From: Bradyrhizobium sp. Ec3.3
Lineage (GTDB): Bacteria > Pseudomonadota > Alphaproteobacteria > Rhizobiales > Xanthobacteraceae
Direction of reading: 5' to 3'
DNA: 64,000 bases
Assembly: GCF_000472925.1 (NCBI RefSeq)
Contig: NZ_AXAS01000024.1
Location: 1 to 64,000, forward strand
Below the pieces are notes generated by a model. The model saw nothing but the letters and a program-made list of their open reading frames with translations, ran no database searches and was not told where the DNA came from. This document shows positions 34,886 through 43,929 of the stretch, one piece after another (within the stretch, counting starts at the first letter, position 1; the number at the start of each line of letters is the position of its first letter). A program made the position numbers and the translations under genes.

Positions 34886-36121
34886 TCAGGCCGGCTGCGG
34901 CGCGAGTTTGGGTTGCGCCGTGTTGATGGTCGCCGCGACGACGACCGACATCGCGGTCATCGCCACCAGGAAGCCGAAGGCCGCATCGAACGATCCGGTT
35001 CCGGTCACGATGAAGCCAATCGCCGCCGGCGCCACGAAACCTGCGCTCTGGCCGCCGAGATTGACCATGCCGACGCCCGATCCGATCTGGTCGTCGCGAA
35101 GCAGTTTCGTCGGAAGCGCTACCACCGAGGCCAGCACGAAGGATTTGAAGAAATAGACCAGCGACTGGTAGGTGATCAGCACCGCGATCGTTTCCGCCTT
35201 GTACATGGCGTAGAGGAAGATGCCGGTCAACGCGGAGCTGCCGATCAGCAGCCATTTTTCGCGCTCGGCGAAAAACCTCGTCATTACCCAGCCGCCGATC
35301 GCGGTCGCGATCGTCGCCATCACGAACGGGATCGGCGCCACGATGCCGACGGTCTTGAGATCGAGTCCGCGCTGCTGGAGCAAATAAAGCGGCATCCAGG
35401 AATCCAGGCCCTTGTTGACGCAGCTGAGGCCGAACCACACCACCATCAGCTGCCAGATCAGCGGGTTCTTCATCAATTCGCGCATCGGCGTGCGGTCCGC
35501 AGGCTTCGCCGTCGCCGTGCTCGCCGGGGCCGCGCCCAGGCGCCGCAGATGAGGGACGAAGAGGAAATAGACGATCGCGAACACCAGGCCGGCGATGCCG
35601 ATCGTATTGAAGGCGTGGCGCCAGCCGAGCCAGAGGATCAGCGGCGCCATGATCAGCGGCGCGATCATGCTGCCGGCATAGTTCGACGACAGCAGCAGCG
35701 CCGACATTTTTGGCCGGCTGTCCTTCTTGAACAGCTCCGCGATGGCGCGAATGCTCGCCGGCGGAAAGCCGCCCTCGGCGATGCCGAAGATGAAGCGGAT
35801 CGCGATCAGCGACGTCAGTGACCAGGCCAGGCTCGTGAAGGCCGTGAACAGCGACCACATCACGATCGTGACGATCACCACATATTTCGAGCCGAAGCGG
35901 TCGGAGAGCCATCCGCCCGGCACCTGCATCGCGGCATAGCCGAGGAAGAACGCGCTGATGACGATGCCGAGATCGGCGGCCTGGAGATTGAAGTCCTTGC
36001 CGATCTGCGCCAGCGCCAGCGAGATCGCGGCGCGGTCGATGTAGGAGATACAGTAGGCGATGTAGAGCAGGACGAACGCGACGACCCCGGTTTTCCGCTG
36101 CGACAATTCAGTCATGCTCAT
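34886..36121 (-). CDS. MFS transporter, anion:cation symporter-like
   Basis: The 411-residue carrier has 12 predicted helices. The N-terminal YIAYCISYIDRAAISLALAQ, the loop motif GGWLSDRFGSKYVV, and FIFGIAEGGFPPASIRAIAE match the anion:cation symporter family (organic acids, phthalate, glucarate). In the amidase-MFS-oxidase cluster it is probably the uptake system. Start is preceded by another ATG two codons downstream (MTELSQ), which is the alternative. Confidence 0.9.
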   Translation of the reverse strand: MSMTELSQRKTGVVAFVLLYIAYCISYIDRAAISLALAQIGKDFNLQAADLGIVISAFFLGYAAMQVPGGWLSDRFGSKYVVIVTIVMWSLFTAFTSLAWSLTSLIAIRFIFGIAEGGFPPASIRAIAELFKKDSRPKMSALLLSSNYAGSMIAPLIMAPLILWLGWRHAFNTIGIAGLVFAIVYFLFVPHLRRLGAAPASTATAKPADRTPMRELMKNPLIWQLMVVWFGLSCVNKGLDSWMPLYLLQQRGLDLKTVGIVAPIPFVMATIATAIGGWVMTRFFAEREKWLLIGSSALTGIFLYAMYKAETIAVLITYQSLVYFFKSFVLASVVALPTKLLRDDQIGSGVGMVNLGGQSAGFVAPAAIGFIVTGTGSFDAAFGFLVAMTAMSVVVAATINTAQPKLAPQPA

Positions 36122-36166
36122 CTCCGTTTCGCCGGCGATCCGGTGGCTGCTAACTCTGCTGTGGGG

Positions 36167-37669
36167 TCATTCCCAGGTGAAGAAGCCTGGCGCCGCCGAG
36201 AGCGGCGGCGCCCCGGCGAGCCGTGCCAGATCGGGGATCGGGCGGCAGAGCTGCGGGTCGCTCGCAAACGCCGCCTCGATGCTCGCCGCAATCGAGAGCA
36301 CGATGGCGTCCCCGCCGCGCGGGCCCACGATCTGGAGGCCGAAGGGCAGGCCCGCTTCATCGACGCCGAGTGGCAGGCTGAGCGCGGGATGGCCTGGAAG
36401 CGTCACGGCATAGGCGAGCGCAAGCCAGTGGAAATAAGATTTGGTCGGCGTGCCGTCGATCTGCGCCGGATAGAGCTCCGACCAGGGGCGCGGGCTCAGC
36501 GTGATGGTCGGGCTGATCAGCACGTCGCAGCTTTCGAAGAAGTTTTGATAGGCGCGATAGATCCGCGTCTGCGTCGTCGCCGCGCGCGCGTAGTCTTCGA
36601 GCGTGTAGTTCAGGCCTTCCTCGACATTGGCCCGCACATTGGGGCCGAGCATCTCGGGACGCTCCTTGTAGTTCTTGCCGTGCATCCCGAGGAACAGGCC
36701 TGCGCGCAGCACGGCGAAGGCATCGTCCGCGCCGGAGCAATCCGGCGTCGCCTCGCGGCAGTCGGCAAACAGCGGCGCAAGCTTGCCAACGCGGTGGCGG
36801 AATACGCGGCGGATCGCCTGCTCGGTCGGGGCAAAGCCAAAGTCTTCGGTGAAGGCGACGCGCAGCTTGCCGAGCTCGGCGGGGCGCGGCGCTGTCCAGC
36901 GTTCGGCGCGTCCGCGCAATGGTTCGCCGGGCAGGGTGTAGGCGAGCGGATCACGCGCGTCGTCGCTCGCCATCACCGACAGCATCAGTGCGGTGTCGGC
37001 GACATTGCGCGCCATCGGCCCGTCGGTCGACAGGTTGGACCAGCCGAAGGCGCGCTTTTCGCTCGCCACGAGGCCATAGGAGGGACGCATGCCGACGATG
37101 CCGGCAAAGCCGGCCGGATTGCGCAAGGAGCCGCCGGTGTCGGAGCCCGAAGCGAGCGGGGCCATGCCGCAGGCGAGCGCCACCGCCGAGCCGCCGGAGG
37201 AGCCGGCTGCCGAGCGCATGGGATCGAAGGGATTGCCGGTCGCGCCGAACACCGGGTTGCGGGTGTTGCCGCCCGCAGCCCATTCCGGCGTGTTGGTCTT
37301 GCCGAAGATGATCGCACCGGCCGCGCGCAGCCGCGCAACGGAAGCCTGGTCGGCGGCTGGAATGTGATCCCCGAACAGCGGGCTGCCATAGGTCGTGCGT
37401 AGCCCGGCGGTGTCCTGTGTATCCTTGATGAGGACCGGCAGGCCGTGCAGGGCGCCACGATCCTCGCCGCGCAGGATGGCGGCCTCGGCTTCCTTGGCCG
37501 CAGCGCGCGCGCCGGGCTCGTCCAGCGTCACGACGGCGTTCACGGCGGGATTGGTGGTGGCGATGCGCGACAGGCAGGCGTCAAGCAGCTCGACGGGCGA
37601 GATCGCCCGCGCGGCCAGCAGGCGGCGCAGCTCGACGGCGCTGGAATCGCAAAGCTCGGACAATGCCAT
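36167..37669 (-). CDS. Amidase (amidase signature family)
   Basis: The 500-residue enzyme has the Ser-cisSer-Lys triad: Lys82 in PVLIKDTQDTAG, the GSSGGS stretch at 156-161, and nucleophile Ser181 in ASGSDTGGSLRNPAG. It hydrolyses an amide; the substrate is unknown. It is the first gene of the leftward cluster with the MFS carrier and oxidase, divergent from an XRE-cupin regulator. Confidence 0.93.
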   Translation of the reverse strand: MALSELCDSSAVELRRLLAARAISPVELLDACLSRIATTNPAVNAVVTLDEPGARAAAKEAEAAILRGEDRGALHGLPVLIKDTQDTAGLRTTYGSPLFGDHIPAADQASVARLRAAGAIIFGKTNTPEWAAGGNTRNPVFGATGNPFDPMRSAAGSSGGSAVALACGMAPLASGSDTGGSLRNPAGFAGIVGMRPSYGLVASEKRAFGWSNLSTDGPMARNVADTALMLSVMASDDARDPLAYTLPGEPLRGRAERWTAPRPAELGKLRVAFTEDFGFAPTEQAIRRVFRHRVGKLAPLFADCREATPDCSGADDAFAVLRAGLFLGMHGKNYKERPEMLGPNVRANVEEGLNYTLEDYARAATTQTRIYRAYQNFFESCDVLISPTITLSPRPWSELYPAQIDGTPTKSYFHWLALAYAVTLPGHPALSLPLGVDEAGLPFGLQIVGPRGGDAIVLSIAASIEAAFASDPQLCRPIPDLARLAGAPPLSAAPGFFTWE

Positions 37670-37871
37670 GGCCTTTCAAATTATGAAAACGATTTAGCAT
37701 ATCGGAAAGTGTGGCCGGCGCATCAATTTTTGTCAAAACCGGCCGTTTCGTGCACAAATGCTGGCAAAGTTGCCTTTCGGGCGGCCAAGTGGAACTCTTC
37801 GACATAAGCTGAGCCCAAAAGTTTAGGCGGATCGGCCAACAATTTTTCTATTGCCGTGTTAGGCTTGCTGC
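37670..37871. promoter_or_regulatory. Divergent promoter region of the amidase cluster and its regulator
   Basis: AT-rich relative to its flanks. Short inverted motifs (TTTCAAATTATGAAA near 37674-37688) could be an operator for the XRE-cupin protein. No firm -35/-10 assignment was made. Confidence 0.35.
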
Positions 37872-38534
37872 ATGAGCGAGATCACGACGTCCGAAGGTGC
37901 CAATTCCCAGCTCGGCCTATGCCTCAAGGCCGCCCGCCAGGCGCGCGGCCTGACGCTCAAGCAGGTAGCGGAGCGGACGGGCATGGCGCTCTCGACCCTG
38001 TCCAAGGTCGAGAACGGGCTGATGTCGCTGACCTATGACAAGCTGGTGCAGCTCACCTCAGGCCTGAAGATGGAAATCGCCGAGCTGTTCAACCCGGCGA
38101 CCCCGATGCGCCCCGAGCACGACCGACCGGTAACCGCTCGGCGCAGCATCAGCCGGGCCGGGCAGGGGCAGGTGATCACGACGAAATTCTACACCTACAC
38201 GTATCAATGCACCGACCTGATCGGCAAACGCATGGTGCCGATCCTGGCCGAGGTCCGCGCGCGCTCGCTGGAGGAGTTCGGCCCGCTGCTGCGCCATGCC
38301 GGCGAGGAGTATTTTCTGGTGACGAGCGGCCGCGTCGCCGTCCACACCGAGTTCTACGCGCCGGAGATCCTGGGCGAGGGCGACGGCATCTATCTCGACA
38401 GCACCATGGGCCACGCCTACCTCAACGCCGGCGATGCGCCTGCCGCCAAAGGCGTCTGTCTCTGCACCAGCGAAGCGCCTGACCTCTACGACCAGCTTCG
38501 CCAGATCGCCTCCCGCGACGTGCCGCCGCTATAG
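37872..38534 (+). CDS. XRE-family regulator with cupin domain
   Basis: The 220-residue protein has an N-terminal helix-turn-helix (about 15-70: LGLCLKAARQARGLTLKQVA, LSKVENGLMSLTYDKLVQL) and a C-terminal cupin (about 105-205) with HAGEEYFLVTSGRVAVHTEF. Such regulators sense a small ligand and often control adjacent catabolic genes, so it likely represses the divergent amidase-MFS-oxidase operon. A terminator follows. Confidence 0.92.
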   Translation: MSEITTSEGANSQLGLCLKAARQARGLTLKQVAERTGMALSTLSKVENGLMSLTYDKLVQLTSGLKMEIAELFNPATPMRPEHDRPVTARRSISRAGQGQVITTKFYTYTYQCTDLIGKRMVPILAEVRARSLEEFGPLLRHAGEEYFLVTSGRVAVHTEFYAPEILGEGDGIYLDSTMGHAYLNAGDAPAAKGVCLCTSEAPDLYDQLRQIASRDVPPL

Positions 38535-38552
38535 CGGTAGCTGATCCAAACG

Positions 38553-38581
38553 AAAAACGCCCGGCTTGGCCGGGCGTTTTT
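38553..38581. terminator. Bidirectional terminator between the regulator and rne
   Basis: AAAAACGCCCGGC pairs perfectly with GCCGGGCGTTTTT around a three-base loop. It serves the XRE gene on the plus strand and rne on the minus strand. Confidence 0.9.
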
Positions 38582-38598
38582 GTCTGTTGGCGTTCGGC

Positions 38599-41500
38599 CT
38601 ATTCGCCGCCGCCGAAGCGGCGCGACCACCAGCCGGCGCGACGCGGCTGCGGCGCCGGTGTTTCGACTGCGGCCTCTGGCGCCGGCTCGGCGGCGGGAGC
38701 GGGGGGCGCAACCTCGGTGGGCGTTTGCGCGACCTCGGCAGCGGGCTCGGGCTGGCTGCTGAAGAAGCTCACCTTTTCACGCACGGTCGAACGACGCCGC
38801 GCGGCCTTATCGCTATCCGACGTTGACTCATCAGCGGCGGCCTCGGACTGAGCCGGGGCAGGTGCTGCGTCGGCCGGTTCCTCAGGCTGAGGCGCCGCAG
38901 GTTGAACGGTCGCTTCGGTCTGCGCGATCGAGGGAGTCTCTAGCGTGAGGCCGTCGAAATCGGCGACCGCCTCCGTCGCCTCGGGCGGCAGATTGGCGCT
39001 CAGCTCGTCGCTGATCGAACCGGAGAGACCTTCCTCGCCACCGCCACGCCGGCGGCGACCGCCGCGACGTCCACGCCGGCGACGGCGCTCGCCGCCCCCC
39101 TGCTCACCACGGGCCTGGTCGAGCTGCTCCTCGGTCTCTTCGCCTTCCTGCTCCGCGTCGGCTTCCTCGTCGGACTCGCCTGCAGCCATGGCCGGCTCGG
39201 GAACGGTCGGCGCTGTATCCTCGCGAAGCTCGCCCTCGCGCTGGCCGCCGCGGCCACGACGACGCCGACGGCGCCTACGGCGCTGGCCGTCCTGCTCGGG
39301 CGCAGCATCGCCTGCGGCCTGTTCCTCAGTGAGACCCTCGGTCTCGTCCGTCTCGACCTCGGATTCGGTTTCGAGATCGAAACCGTCCTCGTCGTCATAG
39401 GCCTCTTCAACCACGGGCGGCGGGCTTGCCGCGGCCTGCGCCGCAAGCAGCGCCTTGGCGGCTTCCAGCGTGTGGACCTGCTCGCCGCGGTCGATGACGT
39501 AGGCCTGCGGCCCGCTGACGCTCGCGTCGGCGATGATCGACAGCGTGACCTTGAAGCTGTTCTCGAGGTCGCGCAGATGGCCGCGCTTGTGGTTCAGAAC
39601 ATAGAGCGCGACGTCGGTGCGGGTACGGACCACCAGATTGTGGGTCGCGCCCTTCATCAAAATCTCTTCGAGCCCGCGCAGGAGCTGGAGCGCGACGGAG
39701 GAGACCGAGCGCACGTGACCGGTGCCACCGCAATGCGGGCAGGGATCGGTCGAGCTCTCGAGCACGCTGGCGCGGATGCGCTGGCGCGACATCTCCAGAA
39801 GGCCGAAATGCGAGATGCGGCCGACCTGGATGCGCGCGCGGTCCTGCCTGAGGCAATCGGACAGCTTGCGCTCGACCGCGCGGTTGTTGCGCTTCTCGTC
39901 CATGTCGATGAAGTCGATGACGATCAGGCCGGCGAGGTCACGCAGGCGAAGCTGGCGCGCAACCTCTTCGGCCGCTTCCAGATTGGTCTTGAGCGCGGTG
40001 TCCTCGATATGGTGCTCGCGCGTCGAGCGGCCCGAGTTGACGTCGATCGAGACCAGCGCCTCGGTCTGGTTGATCACGATGTAGCCGCCGGAGCGCAACT
40101 GCACGGTCGGCGAGAACATCGCGTCGAGCTGGCTCTCGACGCCCATGCGCGAGAACAGCGGCTGGCCGTCGCGATACTGCTTCACCGCGCTGACATTGGC
40201 CGGCATCAGCATCTTCATGAAATCGCGCGCTTCGCGGTAGCCGCCTTCGCCCGCGACCTGGATCTCGTCGATTTCCTTGTTGTAGAGGTCGCGCAGCGAG
40301 CGCTTGATCAGCGATCCTTCCTCGTAGACGAGGGTTGGCGCCTGCGATTTCAGCGTCAGGTCGCGCACCGTCTCCCACATCCGGATCAGGTATTCGAAGT
40401 CGCGCTTGATCTCGGGCTTGGTGCGGGAGGCGCCGGCCGTGCGCAGGATGATGCCCATGCCCTCGGGCACGTCGAGATCCTGCACCACTTCCTTCAGGCG
40501 CGAACGATCCTGCGCGCTGGTGATCTTGCGGCTGATGCCGCCGCCGCGCGCTGTGTTGGGCATCAGGACGGCATAGCGGCCGGCGAGCGACAGATAGGTC
40601 GTCAGCGCGGCGCCCTTGTTGCCGCGCTCTTCCTTGACGACCTGCACCAGCATCACCTGGCGGCGCTTGATGACCTCCTGGATCTTGTACTGGCGGCGCG
40701 GGCGGAAGGTGCGCTCCGGCACTTCTTCCAGCACGTCGTCGCCGCCGACGGACTCGACGACTTCCTCTTCGGCCTCTTCACCGTCCTCGCCATCCTCGGC
40801 GTCGTCCTCAGCCGGAGCCTCGGGATGCGGCACTTCTGCGCTTTCATCGGCCGCGTACACGGCGTCGGCGGGTTCGATCGCGGTTGTCACGGCTTCCGCC
40901 AGCGCCGCGGCATAGGGTTCGGGCACTGGCGCTTCGGAGGCGGCGGCCTCCTGCGGCTCGGCTACCTCGGGCGCGACAACGGGTTCGGCTCCGACTGCCG
41001 CGACGGCCGCGGGCGCCTCGTCGGCATGGTCGTGCTCGTGATCATGATCGTGCCCGTCATCATCATGGTGATGGTGGTCGTGATCATGATCGTCGTGCCC
41101 ATGCTCGTCATGATCGTGGTCATGAGCCTCGAACGCGTCGTGATGCTCCGCTTCGGCGTGCAGATGCTCGCCCTCGTGCGCGACGCCCTCGGCGTGCTCC
41201 GGCAGCACCCCGCCTTCGAGCGGCTGGGCGGCGGGATCAGCGCCGGCCTCGAGGCCCTCGACGATGTCGCTCTGCACGCGCTCGCCATGGCCGCGACGAC
41301 GGGCGTTGCGGTGGCGCGAGCGGCGGCGGTTGTGGGAACGGTTCTCGTTCTCCTCCTCGGCCTCGCGATGAGCCTGCTCCTCGGCCTCGATCAGCGCCTG
41401 CCGATCGGCAACCGGGATCTGGTAGTAATCGGGATGGATTTCGCTGAAGGCGAGGAAGCCGTGGCGATTGCCGCCATATTCGACGAAGGCGGCCTGGAGG

Positions 41501-41658
41501 GACGGTTCGACCCGTGTGACCTTGGCGAGGTAGATATTGCCGCGCAGTTGCTTGCGTTGCGCGGTCTCGAAATCAAATTCTTCGACGCGATTGCCGCGGA
41601 CCACGACGACCCGGGTCTCTTCCGGGTGGGTGGCATCGATCAACATCTTGTTGGGCAT
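38599..41658 (-). CDS. rne: Ribonuclease E/G family, RNase E with large S1 insert
   Basis: The 1019-residue endoribonuclease drives mRNA turnover and rRNA/tRNA processing and scaffolds the degradosome. The S1 domain starts at about 38 (LRGNIYLAKVTRVEPSLQAA) and is split by a roughly 240-residue acidic, His/Asp-rich insert (about 84-322) before resuming at QYKIQEVIKRRQVMLVQVVK. The DNase I-like active site has ALVSIDVNSG and LIVIDFIDM. The Zn-link is DPCPHCGGTGHV. The C terminus is disordered with Arg- and acidic-rich tracts. A long 5' leader extends to the amidase gene, as expected for RNase E autoregulation. Confidence 0.96.
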   Translation of the reverse strand: MPNKMLIDATHPEETRVVVVRGNRVEEFDFETAQRKQLRGNIYLAKVTRVEPSLQAAFVEYGGNRHGFLAFSEIHPDYYQIPVADRQALIEAEEQAHREAEEENENRSHNRRRSRHRNARRRGHGERVQSDIVEGLEAGADPAAQPLEGGVLPEHAEGVAHEGEHLHAEAEHHDAFEAHDHDHDEHGHDDHDHDHHHHDDDGHDHDHEHDHADEAPAAVAAVGAEPVVAPEVAEPQEAAASEAPVPEPYAAALAEAVTTAIEPADAVYAADESAEVPHPEAPAEDDAEDGEDGEEAEEEVVESVGGDDVLEEVPERTFRPRRQYKIQEVIKRRQVMLVQVVKEERGNKGAALTTYLSLAGRYAVLMPNTARGGGISRKITSAQDRSRLKEVVQDLDVPEGMGIILRTAGASRTKPEIKRDFEYLIRMWETVRDLTLKSQAPTLVYEEGSLIKRSLRDLYNKEIDEIQVAGEGGYREARDFMKMLMPANVSAVKQYRDGQPLFSRMGVESQLDAMFSPTVQLRSGGYIVINQTEALVSIDVNSGRSTREHHIEDTALKTNLEAAEEVARQLRLRDLAGLIVIDFIDMDEKRNNRAVERKLSDCLRQDRARIQVGRISHFGLLEMSRQRIRASVLESSTDPCPHCGGTGHVRSVSSVALQLLRGLEEILMKGATHNLVVRTRTDVALYVLNHKRGHLRDLENSFKVTLSIIADASVSGPQAYVIDRGEQVHTLEAAKALLAAQAAASPPPVVEEAYDDEDGFDLETESEVETDETEGLTEEQAAGDAAPEQDGQRRRRRRRRRGRGGQREGELREDTAPTVPEPAMAAGESDEEADAEQEGEETEEQLDQARGEQGGGERRRRRGRRGGRRRRGGGEEGLSGSISDELSANLPPEATEAVADFDGLTLETPSIAQTEATVQPAAPQPEEPADAAPAPAQSEAAADESTSDSDKAARRRSTVREKVSFFSSQPEPAAEVAQTPTEVAPPAPAAEPAPEAAVETPAPQPRRAGWWSRRFGGGE

Positions 41659-42378
41659 GTCTTAACTCTTGGCGGCGGCGGGCGCGATTCACCGTGGGCG
41701 CGATGAGCGCTGCCGGGTGACGCGACGGTCCACCTGATTCGGGGGTGAGGGGAAGGCCAAAACACCTGCGCTCGCGCCGCGCCGAACCGAAAGCCGAGAG
41801 GACAACGCGGCGCGCGGAAGTTTCGCTCCGCAATGTCGCGAATTGTCTCTCAGTTTTGGTCGGCACAGTCTGGCGCATCAAGCGTCGGCCCGTATGAAAC
41901 ATCGGACGGCGAGCGCGCCGCCCCTTAATCAGTTGCTGCTGGCCAGGGTATGGCGCGAAAGCGCTCGCCCCTTGGGAACACCGCCGGGTCCTTGGGATTA
42001 AGGAACCGGGTTACGGGCTACGCCGCCTGTCAAAGCCGTCCCTGGAAATGGTGGTAACCTGGGACCGGCGCCACCGGAGCCTTGACCCGTCCAACCTCGC
42101 TGCCGCGCGCAGCGCTGGCCGTGAAGGAGGGGGGAAAACGCTGGAATCCTCAAATCTTGAGAGTTCCGGCGCTGCACCGTGAGGCTGAGAGCGACACAAC
42201 CGGAAATATTGGCCGTCAGCAGTTCGTACATACGAGGAATGCGACCTTGGTGCAAGGGAGCGTGGCGCGAGCGTCGCGCGCCGGTCACACTTGGCGAGAT
42301 TTGGTCATTGCGTCATTAAGGACTGATTCACCCTGTGGCTCTATTGCGTTAGAAGAGCTGCTCGGAGGCACGGAATCG
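41659..42378. promoter_or_regulatory. Long divergent region between rne and the amidase gene
   Basis: No gene is convincing here. It should hold the promoter and long leader of rne on the left and that of the amidase on the right. Several possible upstream starts of the amidase (TTG 42247, GTG 42250) occur. I see nothing else specific. Confidence 0.4.
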
Positions 42379-43674
42379 GTGGCGAGCCGCGCAAATCATC
42401 TGATTTTGCTGGGATGTGCGCTGCTGTGCGCCGCAGCATTGCCGTGCTCTGATTCTAGGCCTGTCGCGGCTGCGGAAAGCCAGCCGCAAGCTGCCGTTTC
42501 GGCGTCGAATTTCCCGATTGTCTCGGCGGCGCGCCTGGCCGGGGACACCAGCCAGACCCGCCTTATTCTCGATCTCGACCAGACCATCACGTTCCGGGCC
42601 TTCACCCTGGCGGACCCGTATCGGGTGGTGGTCGATGTTCCCCAGATCAATTTCCAGCTTCCTGCCGGCACCGGGGCAGCCGGGCGCGGGCTGGTCAAGG
42701 CGTTCCGCTATGGCCTCGTGATGCCAGGCGGCTCGCGAATCGTGCTCGACCTCGCGGGCCCTGCCAAGATCGCCAATTCCTACGTGCTCGAGGCCGCCAA
42801 CGGCCAGCCGGCCCGGCTGGTGCTGGAGCTGGAGGAAGTCGATCGCGCTGCTTTCGTGCAGTCGGTGGCGCCGGAAAGCCGGGCCGCTCTGCACCCTGCG
42901 ACAACCGATGCTCCTCCGGCGCCAGCGGCGCCTGAGCCTTCCCAACAAAAGCCCGCAGCGCCGACGGATTCACGTCCCGTGGTGGTGATCGATCCCGGCC
43001 ATGGCGGCATCGACAACGGCACGCAGTCGAGCGGCGAGAGTGAAAAGAATCTGGTGCTGGCCTTTGGCCTCGCGCTGCGCGACCGGCTGGAGAAGACCGG
43101 CAAGTACCGCGTAGTCATGACCCGGGATGACGACACCTTCATCCCGCTCAACGACCGCGTCAAAGTCGCCCGCTCCATCAATGCCGCGCTGTTTGTCTCG
43201 ATCCACGCCGACGCGCTGCCGCGTGGGGAGGGCGACGCCCAGGGCGCCACCATCTACACGCTGTCGGACAAGGCCTCCGACGCGCAAGCCGAGCGGCTGG
43301 CGGAAGCCGAAAACAAGGCCGACGCCATCGGTGGGGTCAATCTGTCCGATGAGCCGGCCGACGTCGCGGACATCCTGATCGACCTCGCCCAGCGGGAAAC
43401 CCGCACCTTTTCAAACCGTTTCGCCCGCCTCTTGATGGGCGAGATGAAGACCACGGTGCGGATGCACAAGCACCCCCTGAAATCGGCGGGGTTCCGGGTG
43501 CTGAAGGCGCCCGACGTGCCCTCGGTGCTGGTCGAACTGGGCTACGTCTCCAACAAGGGGGACCTCGAGCATCTGGTCTCGGAGAGCTGGCGTTCCCGGA
43601 CTGTGGCGTCAATGGCCCAGGCCATCGACGCCTTTTTGGCCAAGCGGCTCGCGACCGCCGGACAGGCCAATTGA
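42379..43674 (+). CDS. N-acetylmuramoyl-L-alanine amidase (AmiC-type)
   Basis: The product has 431 residues from GTG 42379, with GGAGG ten bases upstream and a good signal peptide right after it (ANHLILLGCALLCAAALPC). An AMIN domain (about 45-150: QTRLILDLDQTITFRAFTLA, YGLVMPGGSRIVLDL) precedes an Amidase_3 domain with VVIDPGHGGIDNGT (zinc His), SEKNLVLAFGLALRDRL, FVSIHADALP, and VLVELGYVSNKGDL. It cleaves the stem peptide from septal murein. The longer open frame begins at 42082. PBP1a follows 255 bases on. Confidence 0.92.
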   Translation: MASRANHLILLGCALLCAAALPCSDSRPVAAAESQPQAAVSASNFPIVSAARLAGDTSQTRLILDLDQTITFRAFTLADPYRVVVDVPQINFQLPAGTGAAGRGLVKAFRYGLVMPGGSRIVLDLAGPAKIANSYVLEAANGQPARLVLELEEVDRAAFVQSVAPESRAALHPATTDAPPAPAAPEPSQQKPAAPTDSRPVVVIDPGHGGIDNGTQSSGESEKNLVLAFGLALRDRLEKTGKYRVVMTRDDDTFIPLNDRVKVARSINAALFVSIHADALPRGEGDAQGATIYTLSDKASDAQAERLAEAENKADAIGGVNLSDEPADVADILIDLAQRETRTFSNRFARLLMGEMKTTVRMHKHPLKSAGFRVLKAPDVPSVLVELGYVSNKGDLEHLVSESWRSRTVASMAQAIDAFLAKRLATAGQAN

Positions 43675-43929
43675 AAAGCGAGTTTTGGCTGGTCCCGCAA
43701 AGCCCTAGTTTGGCCACAGCGGGCGCTCTATAAAATCTGCGGATGGGGGGCAGGAATCGACAACCCCCGCGGCAAGCGTGTTAGGGCTAGAGGCCCAGCG
43801 AAGCTCTTGAGTGGTGTAATCTGGCACGCCGGTGAATTCGCGACTTGAGGAAGGCGCCCTTTTGCCGGCGCCGAGAATCGTTCCATGGATATCCATGGGT
43901 TGTTCAAGGTTTGAACGGATAAACAGATA

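Noticed and set aside
42082..42378. Amidase N-terminal extension from 42082
   Set aside because: It is not homologous to the family and would put the signal peptide about 100 residues into the protein.
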